Below, one piece after another: positions 29,948 to 38,447 of a stretch of DNA of 64,000 nucleotides. Below the pieces are notes generated by a model that saw only the letters and a list, made by a program, of their open reading frames with translations, was not told where the DNA came from and did not search any database. The DNA comes from a virus. The stretch is taken from positions 124,001 through 188,000 of IMG/VR virus record IMGVR_UViG_3300027985_001685; one strand, 5' to 3'. Made by a program: the position numbers and the translations under genes. Within the stretch, counting starts at the first letter, position 1. Every line of letters begins with the position of its first letter.

Positions 29948-30356
29948 ATTTATATCTGAGCATGGTATTAATTGCCTCGCTCTGATAAATTCTGCCCTCT
30001 CTCAACTCAGTAAATAATTCATATTCTACTGGGTTAAGTCTGTCTCGAATACTATAGTGTTCGGGCCATAAATTTTCCTTGGAGTTTGAACCTCCGATAG
30101 ATAGGGGGATTATATGATCAATTATATAGTCCCCTCTATCTTCCTTAGGAATATTATAGAGGTTATAGATTTGAGTTTTAGTCTGCTTTGATACATTCCT
30201 ACGACAGTAAACTATTCTTTCAGGATACCTATATTCTTTGAAGTCAGGATCAGACATAGTGCATATGTCACCTGGAGAATAGTTCTGCATAGGGACACGT
30301 GGGTAATCAAAGGAAACTAATAAAAATAAAAAGAATAAAATAATTAGGTTTTTCAT
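29934..30356 (-). CDS. HNH endonuclease with N-terminal export signal
   Basis: 140-residue protein. The N-terminus (MKNLIILFFLFLLVSF) looks like a signal peptide or membrane anchor. The nuclease part has the HNH/beta-beta-alpha-metal signature IIDHIIPLSIGG followed by SNSKENLWPEH, with Cys pairs missing. If exported it would act in the periplasm or outside the cell, where it could attack incoming DNA of rival phages or free DNA. It is the only minus-strand gene of this region, between two plus-strand operons. The domain call is good; the location is inferred. Confidence 0.78.
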   Translation of the reverse strand: MKNLIILFFLFLLVSFDYPRVPMQNYSPGDICTMSDPDFKEYRYPERIVYCRRNVSKQTKTQIYNLYNIPKEDRGDYIIDHIIPLSIGGSNSKENLWPEHYSIRDRLNPVEYELFTELREGRIYQSEAINTMLRYKFNLD

Positions 30357-30393
30357 ATAAAAAATATAACATTGATGTAAGAAAGGTGCAACT

Positions 30394-30591
30394 ATGAAAA
30401 AAGAAAAATGTAAAAATTGTGCACATTGGATAGGACATAAAGAGGCTGGTTATCCAATCTCTGGAAGTGCTAAACTTGGGTTTTGTAAGCAAGTTGTTGA
30501 AAGTAATATTGCCATGACAGAGGCCGGATATAGCTGTAGTAACTACTTAGAGTCTAAATTAAAAAAGGATAAAAAAGATGGAATCAATTAA
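30394..30591 (+). CDS. small Cys-rich hypothetical protein, 65 aa
   Basis: 65-residue protein with a four-cysteine layout: CKNC near the start, GFCK in the middle and SCSNYL near the end, framing a likely small metal site. The same layout (CxxC, GxC, CxxF) occurs in the protein at 43370. GAAAGGTGC precedes the ATG. It overlaps the next gene by 14 bases. Confidence 0.65.
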   Translation: MKKEKCKNCAHWIGHKEAGYPISGSAKLGFCKQVVESNIAMTEAGYSCSNYLESKLKKDKKDGIN

Positions 30592-30886
30592 TTCTGGAAC
30601 TTCCATTCATTTATATGGAGATAGTGCTGTAAACTACTCAGAGTCTATTAATTTAGAAGCTAGCTATACATTAGAAATTAAAGACAAGGTAAAAGTAACT
30701 CTATCTTATTTAGAGGCAAAAGCTCTATATGATAAGTTAAACTCTTATTTTGGATGCCAAATCACTACCTATCCTCCTAATATCTACCCTTATTATGGGA
30801 CTCAGATAGCCATAAATAACACAGAAAATATTCCTGATAATCTAAAAGTTTATTGTAGTACAGATACAGAAAGGACAGAGAAATGA
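30578..30886 (+). CDS. hypothetical protein, 102 aa
   Basis: Unrecognised 102-residue protein, beta-rich in the first half (INLEASYTLEIKDKVKVTL) with a helix (YLEAKALYDKLNSY) and a Tyr/Pro/Asn-rich end. It overlaps the first VSNSSSSSF gene of the second cluster by four bases, so the cluster is translated after it. Confidence 0.65.
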   Translation: MESINSGTSIHLYGDSAVNYSESINLEASYTLEIKDKVKVTLSYLEAKALYDKLNSYFGCQITTYPPNIYPYYGTQIAINNTENIPDNLKVYCSTDTERTEK

Positions 30887-31200
30887 AAATAAGAAATGGT
30901 TTTGTTAGCAATAGTAGTTCAAGTTCTTTTTGCATTTTTGGCGTTGAAATTAAAAGTGATGAACTAAATAAGTTAAGAGAAAAATATGGTGAACCTAGAT
31001 ACTCCGATGGCATTTCTGCTCTAGGGCTAGATGTAGAAACAGGAGAATGGGATGATAAATTTATCGGTATCTGCCCTCAAAATTTTGACAGAAACAAGAC
31101 TATAAAAGAAATTGAAAATGGTATTGTTGAAACTCTAAAAAAAGAGGGTCTTGATATAGAAAAATGTTACTTTGAGACTCAAGGATGGTATGAAGGATGA
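30883..31200 (+). CDS. VSNSSSSSF-family protein 6, 105 aa
   Basis: First of four family members in the second cluster, about 26 kb from the first. It begins MKIRNGFVSNSSSSSF, the same 16 residues as members 1 and 2. The body (residues 17-105) has a possible alpha/beta fold with an acidic centre and no catalytic motif. Four-base overlaps connect it to the genes on both sides. Confidence 0.8.
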   Translation: MKIRNGFVSNSSSSSFCIFGVEIKSDELNKLREKYGEPRYSDGISALGLDVETGEWDDKFIGICPQNFDRNKTIKEIENGIVETLKKEGLDIEKCYFETQGWYEG

Positions 31201-31541
31201 AAATAAGAAGTGGATTTGTTTCAAATAGTAGCTCAAGTAGTTTTTGTATGGTTGGTGCTTTTCTAGATACCTATAATGACGCAAAAAAAATCATAAACGA
31301 ATATGATATTGATACTGGAGATGTAGATGTAGAAGACAGCTATTATATTCGTGAAGTTATCGCAGAGCACTTTAGAAAGTTAGGTTTTGATGCTATAGAA
31401 GGCGAAGACGTGGTTATCGTTGGGTATGATGTTGAATTAGACACCTCAATTAATGACCAGATTAAAGCCCTTAAAAAAAGATTTGAAGAACTTGGAATTA
31501 AAGAAAAAGTTCTTTTTGATTATGGTGAGATTAGCTATTAA
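31197..31541 (+). CDS. VSNSSSSSF-family protein 7, 114 aa
   Basis: Second member of the distal cluster (MKIRSGFVSNSSSSSF), then an acidic alpha/beta body with repeated Asp-containing turns (IDTGDVDVEDSYYIREV). It has no recognised domain. It overlaps the preceding member by four bases (ATGA). Confidence 0.8.
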   Translation: MKIRSGFVSNSSSSSFCMVGAFLDTYNDAKKIINEYDIDTGDVDVEDSYYIREVIAEHFRKLGFDAIEGEDVVIVGYDVELDTSINDQIKALKKRFEELGIKEKVLFDYGEISY

Positions 31542-31552
31542 AGAGGTTTTAA

Positions 31553-31807
31553 ATGAAAGTAAGAAATGGGTTCGTAAGTAATAGTTCAAGTTCATCTTTT
31601 GTTATAGCTAAAGCATATATGACAGAAGATCAAATAACAGAGTTTAAAGAATTTATTAGAGAAAACAATGATGACGATAGTGAATTCTATATTAGAGAAT
31701 CAAAGTATTATTTTTCTGGTTCAGGCGAAATGTATGATGGAGAGAAATACGAAAATAAAATATTTAATATGGGATTAAACCCAATGACTATTAAGGAGTG
31801 TTCATGA
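31553..31807 (+). CDS. VSNSSSSSF-family protein 8, 84 aa
   Basis: Shortest family member, 84 residues, MKVRNGFVSNSSSSSFVI followed by a helix with acidic residues (EDQITEFKEFIREN) and a short beta segment. AAGAGGT precedes the ATG. The stop overlaps the ATG of the ninth member by four bases. Confidence 0.78.
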   Translation: MKVRNGFVSNSSSSSFVIAKAYMTEDQITEFKEFIRENNDDDSEFYIRESKYYFSGSGEMYDGEKYENKIFNMGLNPMTIKECS

Positions 31808-32475
31808 AAAAACGATTAGGGTTTGTAAGTAATTCAAGCAGCTCTAGTTTTGTTTGTGATATTTGCGGTAGAATTGAGACTGGATGGGATGACTCATATG
31901 CTGACTTAGGCTTTGTTGAATGTCAAGCTGGTCATGTTTTTTGTGATACAGAAAAACTTGATATCGATAATATTACTGCAAGTAACTATCTTCTTGGCTA
32001 TTATGAAGAGCAAATAAAAAGATACGAAGAATATGTTAAAGAAGGTGAAAGCGATAAGGATGGCTATTACGGAAGAAACATTGAGCGTTATAGTAAATAT
32101 ATTGCTGAATTTAAAGGGTATATAGATACTATTAATGCTGAGGGGTTGGATATAGATAGGTCTGATATTTTATCTCAACTTGATTATATTCCTTCATGTC
32201 AATGTCCTATCTGCACTTATTCTGAGCCAAGTATGTCGGATATGTCTCGTTTTCTTAAGGCAAAGTTAAACTATGAGAATATGGAAGTATTAAACGAAAT
32301 CAAAAAGGTTAATAAGAGACGTAAGGTGGTTCGTGATCATGAAGTTATGGAGTATGGCCTTAAAAAGATAGGAAAGAGTGCTGATGAGCTTCTTGCAGAG
32401 ATTAAAGAAGAGTTTCCGCTGTATGATGACTTTTTAAAACATACTATTGACTTAATTAGTAAGAAGAAAAAGTAA
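31804..32475 (+). CDS. VSNSSSSSF-family protein 9 with zinc-binding body, 223 aa
   Basis: Longest family member. The motif is slightly different (MKKRLGFVSNSSSSSFV) and is followed directly by Cys and His residues: CDICGR, CQAGHVFC and later QCPICTY, a probable RING- or zinc-ribbon-like metal centre. The C-terminal 70 residues are helical and charged. ATG 31804 follows AAGGAG. It lies 18 bases before the DNA polymerase start. Confidence 0.78.
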   Translation: MKKRLGFVSNSSSSSFVCDICGRIETGWDDSYADLGFVECQAGHVFCDTEKLDIDNITASNYLLGYYEEQIKRYEEYVKEGESDKDGYYGRNIERYSKYIAEFKGYIDTINAEGLDIDRSDILSQLDYIPSCQCPICTYSEPSMSDMSRFLKAKLNYENMEVLNEIKKVNKRRKVVRDHEVMEYGLKKIGKSADELLAEIKEEFPLYDDFLKHTIDLISKKKK

Positions 32476-32493
32476 AGATAAGCGAGGTTTATT

Positions 32494-35172
32494 TTGAGTG
32501 ATTTTATTCATATTCATACACATACTGACCTATCTCTTTTAGATGGTCAGATGAAGACAAAAGATCTTATAGCGAGATGTAAAGAGCTTGGAATGAGTAA
32601 GATCGCTGTGACAAATCATGGGAACATGATTAATATGCCAAAAATAATTAATGAAGCCGCAGCAGAAGGGATACAGGTTATTCCTGGCTGCGAGTTTTAT
32701 ATTACATGGGACTATGCTTGTACATTAAAGGATACTGACCATGATCAAAGATATCATTTTATAGCATTAGCGACTAATACAACTGGTTATAAAAATCTTT
32801 CAGCACTATGCTCTATAGGTCATGTTGTAGGTAAATATAATAGACCAAGAGTAGATAAAGAGCTTATTGAAAAATATAAAGAAGGACTGATTTTTACTAC
32901 GGCATGTATCAGCGGTGTTATTGGTAGAAGACTTAAAGAAGGTATCTCGGAAGATCAAATCCTTGAAGAGCTATCTTGGTTAAAGGAAGTTCTTGATGGT
33001 CAAATATATTTTGAACTTCAAAGACATCCAGATGTTGAGTTTGAAAAAGAAGCTAATGATCTTACGATTAAAGCCTCAAAACTTTATAATATTCCTTTAA
33101 TTGTGGGTGGAGATGCCCACTATGCATCACCTAATGACCATGAGGCTTGGTCTATTATGATGAAACTAGCTACTGGTGGTAAGATGGGAGTTTCAATCCC
33201 AAATGACTACTATTTAAAAAGTGAAGAAGAGATGAGAAAGCTCTTCTCAGATGTCCCTGAAGCCATAGAAAATGCTATTGCTCTAGGGAAACGATGTGAA
33301 CCAGTTGAGTTTAATAGAAAGTATATCTTACCTCAATATTCTGAAAATGATCCTTCGATAGATTTAAGAAATCTTATGGAAGAAGGGTTTCAGTATAGAG
33401 TTTCAAAGGGCGAGATTCCAGAAGAGAAGATGCAAGAATATAAAGATAGAATGGAAATGGAATACAAAGTAATTTGTGATATGGGGTTTCCAGGATATTT
33501 TTTAATCGTCGCAGACTTTTTGGTATGGTGTAAGAAGAATAAGATTCGAGTTGGTGAAGGCAGAGGCTCAGCTGCTGGCAGTTTAGTCTGCTGGTTAATG
33601 AGAATTACTGAAGTAGATTCAATTAAGTATGGCTTAATGTTCGAGAGATTTTTAAATCCATTTCGAGTTACAATGCCAGATATTGATTGTGATATCCAAG
33701 ATGATAAAAGAGACTTTGTAAAGAAGTATTTAGAAGAAAGGTATGGAGAAGACAAGGTTGCTTCTATTATGACCTTGGGTACAATGGCTGCAAAAGGAGC
33801 CATTAGAGATGTCTGCAGAATGTTAGGAATTGATATTCAAGCAGCTAATACTTTAGCTAAAGCAATACCAGACGGGAAACGTGGAAAGAATGTTTTTCTT
33901 AATACTATTGGTGATCCAAAAAGTGATAGCTATTCTGCTGATTTTATGGCTGTAGTAAATTCTAAGCCAGAATTTAAAAAGGCTTTTGAGATTGCCAGAA
34001 AGTTAGAAAAGACAACAAGGTCATTCGGTGTACATGCTTCTGGGTATGTGATTTCAGATGACAAGCCTTTAATGTATCATTGCCCTTTAATGTTAGATAA
34101 ATTTAAGAATCCTACAACACAATATACTATGGATATTTGTGAATTAGTTGGATTAATTAAGTTTGACCTTTTGGGTCTTTCTACTGAGAGGATTATAAGT
34201 GATACAGAATCCTTTATTCATAAGCATACGCCTAATTTCAATATTGATGAAGTTCCTCTAGACGATGAAGAGACTTATAAATTAATGGCTACTGGTAATT
34301 CTGCTGGATTATTTCAACTAGGTGGAACCTCTGGCTTTATTTCTGTTACTACGAAGTTAAGCCCTAGTAATATCGAAGAAATGGCTGACGTTTTAAGCCT
34401 TTATCGACCCGGGCCTCTTGATAATGGATTCATAGAGTATTACTATGAATCTAAAACATCAGGTAAGATCAAATATATGATTGAAGTTGAAGAAGAGTCA
34501 ATGATGGAAAAAGTCATTAATATTCTTAAACCAACTTATGGTGTTATTATCTATCAAGAACAGCTCATGGCTTTAACTCAGGTTCTAGCTGGCTTCAGTC
34601 TTGCCGATGCTGACTTAATGAGAAGGGCTATGGGTAAAAAAGATTTAGAAAAGATGAAAAAAGAAGAGTCTTCTTTTATTTCTGGATGTTTGAAGAATGG
34701 TTTATCAGAAAAATCTGCCAAAGAAGTTTGGGCTATGTTCTTAAAGTTTAGTGATTATGGTTTTAATAAATCACATGCTGTAGCTTATGCTTTAAAGGCT
34801 TATAAGACGGCCTATCTAAAAGCTCACTATCCTGTTGAATTCATGTCAGCTCTATTGACAGAAAGGCAGGGTAAAAGAGATGACACTATTAAGTACTTGA
34901 ATGACTGTAGACATAATGGTTTAACTATTCTGCCTCCTTGTGTTAATGAGAGTGGGCTAGAATATACTCCTGTTACTGAGAGTAAGTCTATTCGTTTTGG
35001 TCTAGGTGCCATAAAAGAATTAGGTGACGTTGCGGTAAGAGTTATTCAAAAAGAAAGAGCTAAAGGTGTCTTTAAAAGCTTCTTTGATTTTATTAAAAGG
35101 ATTAATCTAACTAAAGTCAATTCTGGTAAGTTAAATGCACTTATTAGAGCTGGTGCACTAGATTCATTATAG
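32494..35172 (+). CDS. dnaE: DNA polymerase III alpha subunit, N-terminal portion (split)
   Basis: Replicative polymerase of the DnaE type, 892 residues, lacking the usual C-terminal part, which is encoded by the next gene. The PHP domain starts with HIHTHTDLSLLDG (residues 5-17). Catalytic Asp residues are in MPDIDCDIQDD near 395 and KFDLLGLSTERII near 555. Other C-family blocks are GEGRGSAAGSLVCW and GFNKSHAVAYA. The start is TTG behind GCGAGG; no ATG fits. The frame stops after NALIRAGALDSL, exactly at the end of the helix-hairpin-helix block. Confidence 0.95.
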   Translation: MSDFIHIHTHTDLSLLDGQMKTKDLIARCKELGMSKIAVTNHGNMINMPKIINEAAAEGIQVIPGCEFYITWDYACTLKDTDHDQRYHFIALATNTTGYKNLSALCSIGHVVGKYNRPRVDKELIEKYKEGLIFTTACISGVIGRRLKEGISEDQILEELSWLKEVLDGQIYFELQRHPDVEFEKEANDLTIKASKLYNIPLIVGGDAHYASPNDHEAWSIMMKLATGGKMGVSIPNDYYLKSEEEMRKLFSDVPEAIENAIALGKRCEPVEFNRKYILPQYSENDPSIDLRNLMEEGFQYRVSKGEIPEEKMQEYKDRMEMEYKVICDMGFPGYFLIVADFLVWCKKNKIRVGEGRGSAAGSLVCWLMRITEVDSIKYGLMFERFLNPFRVTMPDIDCDIQDDKRDFVKKYLEERYGEDKVASIMTLGTMAAKGAIRDVCRMLGIDIQAANTLAKAIPDGKRGKNVFLNTIGDPKSDSYSADFMAVVNSKPEFKKAFEIARKLEKTTRSFGVHASGYVISDDKPLMYHCPLMLDKFKNPTTQYTMDICELVGLIKFDLLGLSTERIISDTESFIHKHTPNFNIDEVPLDDEETYKLMATGNSAGLFQLGGTSGFISVTTKLSPSNIEEMADVLSLYRPGPLDNGFIEYYYESKTSGKIKYMIEVEEESMMEKVINILKPTYGVIIYQEQLMALTQVLAGFSLADADLMRRAMGKKDLEKMKKEESSFISGCLKNGLSEKSAKEVWAMFLKFSDYGFNKSHAVAYALKAYKTAYLKAHYPVEFMSALLTERQGKRDDTIKYLNDCRHNGLTILPPCVNESGLEYTPVTESKSIRFGLGAIKELGDVAVRVIQKERAKGVFKSFFDFIKRINLTKVNSGKLNALIRAGALDSL

Positions 35173-35180
35173 GAGTAAAT

Positions 35181-35900
35181 ATGGCTATGAATAGAGGGGA
35201 GATGCTAGCAAGCATCCAACCTATACTTTCACTAAATAATAGTGATAAAGCACCGGTTATATTTCTTCCTAAAACTGAGAACTTATCCCAAAGAGAGATG
35301 GCTAATGATGAGCTTTCTTTCTTGGGATTCTATGTTTCTCATCATCCGCTCGATAATTACAGAACTAGACTGTTAGAACTTACACCTCTTAATGAATTGG
35401 GAGGCGTTCAACTTCCTAGAGTTGGAGGTGTTCCAGTCGAGTTAAAAGTAATTAAAACTAAGAAAGGTCAAGATATGGCATTCTTTAGTTTTCAGGATTT
35501 AACTGGACAGTGTGAGGTTGTTATCTTTCCAAATCTTTATCCAAAAGTTAAAGATTTAATTAAAGTTGGTGAGCCTATAGAGATTGTTGGAAAAGTTGAA
35601 GAAGTTGATGATTTTAATAAAGAAGAAACAGAGGATGATCAAAAAAAATATAAAATACTTTTGTATGAGGCTTTTCCAATGGAAAAACAAAAACCAATTA
35701 AAGAGGTTCATCTTTTTTTAAAAGAGTGTGATGATAACGCGAAAAAAGTATTTAATGTTATAAAAGAGTGTACAGATCAACAAATTGTTGTTAGAATTTT
35801 TGTTGATTTACACCTAGAGTTAAATAAGAAGTTTTATACGTCTTATAACTCATTAAAAGAACTAGAGCGTTTAGCTCACTTAACAAAGGTAACCGAATGA
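35181..35900 (+). CDS. DNA polymerase III alpha subunit, C-terminal portion (OB fold)
   Basis: 239-residue protein that continues DnaE where the previous gene stops. It starts NRGEMLASIQPIL (matching the NRAQLLASL region of intact DnaE), then has ELSFLGFYVSHHPLD and an OB-fold stretch (VIKTKKGQDMAFFSFQDLTG). AGGAGTAAAT gives it its own ATG eight bases after the polymerase stop, in another frame. The two chains presumably assemble into one polymerase. It could carry the single-strand DNA and partner contacts. It overlaps the next gene by four bases. Confidence 0.88.
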   Translation: MAMNRGEMLASIQPILSLNNSDKAPVIFLPKTENLSQREMANDELSFLGFYVSHHPLDNYRTRLLELTPLNELGGVQLPRVGGVPVELKVIKTKKGQDMAFFSFQDLTGQCEVVIFPNLYPKVKDLIKVGEPIEIVGKVEEVDDFNKEETEDDQKKYKILLYEAFPMEKQKPIKEVHLFLKECDDNAKKVFNVIKECTDQQIVVRIFVDLHLELNKKFYTSYNSLKELERLAHLTKVTE

Positions 35901-37006
35901 GTAAAAAGCTAGAAAATATCATGGAGAGATTGATTGAGTTTACTGATCTTGACGTTGATACTGCAGAAGAATTTTTAGATGAGTTTGAAGAAGAGCTAGA
36001 CGGGTTAGATGAACTAGAAGAAATGGTTGATATTGAAAGTAACATTAAGCCTTCAGTAGCATCAAAGAGTCAAGCCAGAAAAGACACAAGAACATTAATA
36101 ACAGACATGTTGAGTCTGTTTTCTATTTTAAAAAAAGAGCTTCCAGAGGCAGTAGCAGAAACTGATCCTATTGTTTATACGCCAGGAAAAAGAGATCTTT
36201 CACTAGTCTTTTCTGATTGGCATATTGGAAAAGTAATTAAAGACCCTGAAGGAAAATACCTTTATAACTCAGAAATAGGAATAAAGAGAATTCAAGAAGA
36301 AATCCCAGAACAAATAAACAATTTTGTTAAATCTCTTTCATGTCTTAAAGATATTGAAAATGTTAACTTGTTGTTTATTGGTGATATTATTGATAATGAT
36401 ATTGTATATTCAACTCAACGTCTTCATATTGACTCTCCAGTAGCAGTTCAATTTAAGATGGTTATCTTTGCTATTATGACACTTGTTCGTAAAATAAAAA
36501 AGATTTTTAGAGACAATGAAAGTGATGTGAAGATTAATATTAAGTATGTTCCTGGCAATCATGGTAGGTCATCAGAGTTTTCTGAAGATCCTGGTTGCTC
36601 TTGGGATAGTGCAATAGGAATGGCTGTTGATTTGGCTGTTCAAAACTCTGATTTAAAAGATGATGTTAAGGTTGATATTTCTACAGAAAAATATTCAGTT
36701 GTAAATGTTCGTGGATTTAAAGGTTTAATTAGGCATACCGCACCACCACAGGCAGAAACACCTTCCGCTAAGTCTAAATTTGGAGGGTGGAATGACATTT
36801 TTAACTATGATTTTGTTGCTTTTGGCCACTATCACCATTGGGGAATTAATACGTGGAATAGCAAACCATTATTTCGTAATGGTTCCTTATGTGGAACTGA
36901 TGGATTGGCTGTCGAATTAGCGGCAAGAGATGCTGCTTCACAAATAGCATTTATATCTAGTGATAATAGAGTTGATGAAATAGTAAAAGTTTTACGTTTT
37001 AATTAA
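35897..37006 (+). CDS. calcineurin-like metallophosphoesterase, possible nuclease
   Basis: 369-residue protein with a phosphoesterase core: FSDWHIGK (near 101), FIGDIIDN (near 159), VPGNHGR (near 222) and FGHYHHWG (near 315). The N-terminal about 60 residues are very acidic and helical (EEFLDEFEEELDGLDELEE). The position in the replication operon and the long core suggest a DNA exonuclease/repair enzyme of the Mre11/SbcD superfamily, but no SbcC partner is seen. It overlaps dnaE's C-terminal gene by four bases. Confidence 0.85.
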   Translation: MSKKLENIMERLIEFTDLDVDTAEEFLDEFEEELDGLDELEEMVDIESNIKPSVASKSQARKDTRTLITDMLSLFSILKKELPEAVAETDPIVYTPGKRDLSLVFSDWHIGKVIKDPEGKYLYNSEIGIKRIQEEIPEQINNFVKSLSCLKDIENVNLLFIGDIIDNDIVYSTQRLHIDSPVAVQFKMVIFAIMTLVRKIKKIFRDNESDVKINIKYVPGNHGRSSEFSEDPGCSWDSAIGMAVDLAVQNSDLKDDVKVDISTEKYSVVNVRGFKGLIRHTAPPQAETPSAKSKFGGWNDIFNYDFVAFGHYHHWGINTWNSKPLFRNGSLCGTDGLAVELAARDAASQIAFISSDNRVDEIVKVLRFN

Positions 37007-37015
37007 GGATTTTTT

Positions 37016-37201
37016 ATGATGATTAAAGAAATGGGTGTTTATAGCACCATGTTAGATTTAGAAGATGAGTATTTTTATGGGCCAGCTACAGGTGTAATTA
37101 AAATTGAACATGCAGCAAAAGAGTTTGAAGTCTGTGTGTCACCAAAAGTTATCCATGATATCTTTGATAATGTGGATAAAATTGAGAGAGGAGAACAATA
37201 A
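37016..37201 (+). CDS. hypothetical protein, 61 aa
   Basis: Small acidic protein behind AAGGATTTTTT. It has 61 residues with a beta-strand start and a helical end (SPKVIHDIFDNVDKIERGEQ). It overlaps the next gene's ATG by one base. The function is unknown. Confidence 0.65.
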   Translation: MMIKEMGVYSTMLDLEDEYFYGPATGVIKIEHAAKEFEVCVSPKVIHDIFDNVDKIERGEQ

Positions 37202-37536
37202 TGAGTACTGAGAATATGGATACTAATAAAGTGACTGAAATTGATATTACAGATCTCATTAAAGAAATAACAGATGGTGTCCAATTAAATTTGAAGAAAG
37301 AACTGGAAGCATATGATGTTGAGATTGGTAAAGCTATTACTACACTCTACCATATGAGTCAGACTATGGGCATTAAAGTTGCGGCTTTAGAAAGAGTTCT
37401 TATGAATAAAAACTTGGTATCTGGAGAAGAAATTCTTGAAGAAAATGAAGTTGTTATTAAGGACTATCAAGAAGCTATGAGCGGTCTTGGAGTTCATCAC
37501 TCTGATGAAAACGCTTCACAAAGCCTAGGTGATTAA
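37201..37536 (+). CDS. hypothetical protein, 111 aa
   Basis: Unrecognised acidic helical protein of 111 residues (ITDLIKEITDGVQLNLKKE). GAGAGGAG lies before ATG 37201. It is the last gene of the polymerase operon and overlaps the minus-strand gene tail-to-tail by 62 bases, with its stop inside the loop of a strong hairpin. Confidence 0.65.
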   Translation: MSTENMDTNKVTEIDITDLIKEITDGVQLNLKKELEAYDVEIGKAITTLYHMSQTMGIKVAALERVLMNKNLVSGEEILEENEVVIKDYQEAMSGLGVHHSDENASQSLGD

Positions 37537-38140
37537 TATACCTAGGCTTTCCTTGCCATCTTAATATCTCACTGATATTTAATTCTTCAGTTCTTATCCT
37601 TTCAAATAATTCATCTAGAACGCTGCCGTCTATTCTTGAACTTAGACTAGAAAAAGTATCTATTTCTTCTGTATCTGCAATATCTAATAGTTCTTCTTCA
37701 CTATAGATTTGATTTAAAAGTTTTGAATCATCTGCTAGATACTGTAAAATTAAATATGAAAATATTGAATTAATATTTATAAAACCTCTTTGAGAGTTGT
37801 TAATCGGATTGTTCTTAACAGCGGTGATTAGCTCTAAATGGTTATTGGATAAAATCTGAATGAAGTCTATAAAGTTGTCTCTTTCCTCATCTGGTAGATC
37901 TTCGAGGTGAGAGGCAACTAATTTATCTAGCCTTTCTGGTAGTAATGGCCAGTTAGGATAGAAGAACTCTTTATATATGTGCTTGAGGGTTGGTCTTTTA
38001 AAAATAACTTGAAGTTTTTCCTCAAAAGGTAGGCTCTTGAAGTTTATAGATGATAAGCTTTGAGCCGGGCTGGTCTTTTCTAAAATGTTTTTCAATCGTG
38101 ACTTTTTGTATAAGCGAGTCATCTGTATATACCTTTTCAT
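37475..38140 (-). CDS. hypothetical protein, about 200-221 aa
   Basis: Unrecognised helical protein of the minus-strand recombination operon. From ATG 38140 it has 221 residues but would overlap the RusA-like gene by 119 bases; a TTG at 38095 shortens the overlap to 74. Features include a proline-rich FYPNWPLLPERLDKL segment and acidic helices. Its position after RusA and a nuclease suggests a DNA-processing role, without motif support. Confidence 0.6.
   Translation of the reverse strand: MKRYIQMTRLYKKSRLKNILEKTSPAQSLSSINFKSLPFEEKLQVIFKRPTLKHIYKEFFYPNWPLLPERLDKLVASHLEDLPDEERDNFIDFIQILSNNHLELITAVKNNPINNSQRGFININSIFSYLILQYLADDSKLLNQIYSEEELLDIADTEEIDTFSSLSSRIDGSVLDELFERIRTEELNISEILRWQGKPRYINHLGFVKRFHQSDELQDRS
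37520..37550. terminator. hairpin between convergent operons
   Basis: AAAGCCTAGGT (37520-37530) and ACCTAGGCTTT (37540-37550) form a perfect 11-bp stem with a 9-base loop. It lies in the overlap of two convergent genes and could end transcription from either side, although the T-runs are short. The stem also contains CCTAGG palindromes. Confidence 0.55.
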
Positions 38141-38447
38141 TTAAAATATCTAATTCTAATTTTCCCATATTTTGAATATCTTTTCTGCGTTTAGTACCAA
38201 AATAGCATATTAGCTTTACTTCCAAAGGAAAATCGTAAGGATCCTTAGTGTTAATTTGAGATTCAATTTGCTCAAGGTATTCTTTTTGGTAGTTTTTAAA
38301 TTTAGCAGGAAGATAAACCATTGCGGTTAATTTACCACTTTTTGTCTTCATTGCTCTAGCTGCATAACCATTTATTGGACTAATCGGTTCCAGATTGCTT
38401 TCTAGACTTTCTAAGGGCTTTTGCTCGTTCTCTAACTTGTTTTGCAT
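38022..38447 (-). CDS. RusA-like Holliday-junction resolvase
   Basis: 141-residue protein with the RusA signature: KRRKDIQNMGKLELDILN (catalytic Asp in KDIQN) followed by KVYTDDSLIQKVTIEKH, matching the PDxxNxxK...D...DD block of the family. The N-terminal PISPINGYAARAMKT fits the family's first strand, which supports the long start at ATG 38447 despite a 68-base overlap with the upstream nuclease gene. It would cut four-way junctions made during recombination or before packaging. Confidence 0.82.
   Translation of the reverse strand: MQNKLENEQKPLESLESNLEPISPINGYAARAMKTKSGKLTAMVYLPAKFKNYQKEYLEQIESQINTKDPYDFPLEVKLICYFGTKRRKDIQNMGKLELDILNEKVYTDDSLIQKVTIEKHFRKDQPGSKLIIYKLQEPTF

Noticed and set aside
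33390-33803. 137-codon open frame on the minus strand
   Set aside because: It lies wholly inside the conserved DnaE catalytic region, has no ribosome binding site and gives a low-complexity hydrophobic product. It is a shadow of dnaE.
37520-37550. Recombination or attachment site with CCTAGG palindromes
   Set aside because: No integrase gene is present and the hairpin sits where convergent transcripts should end, so a terminator is simpler.
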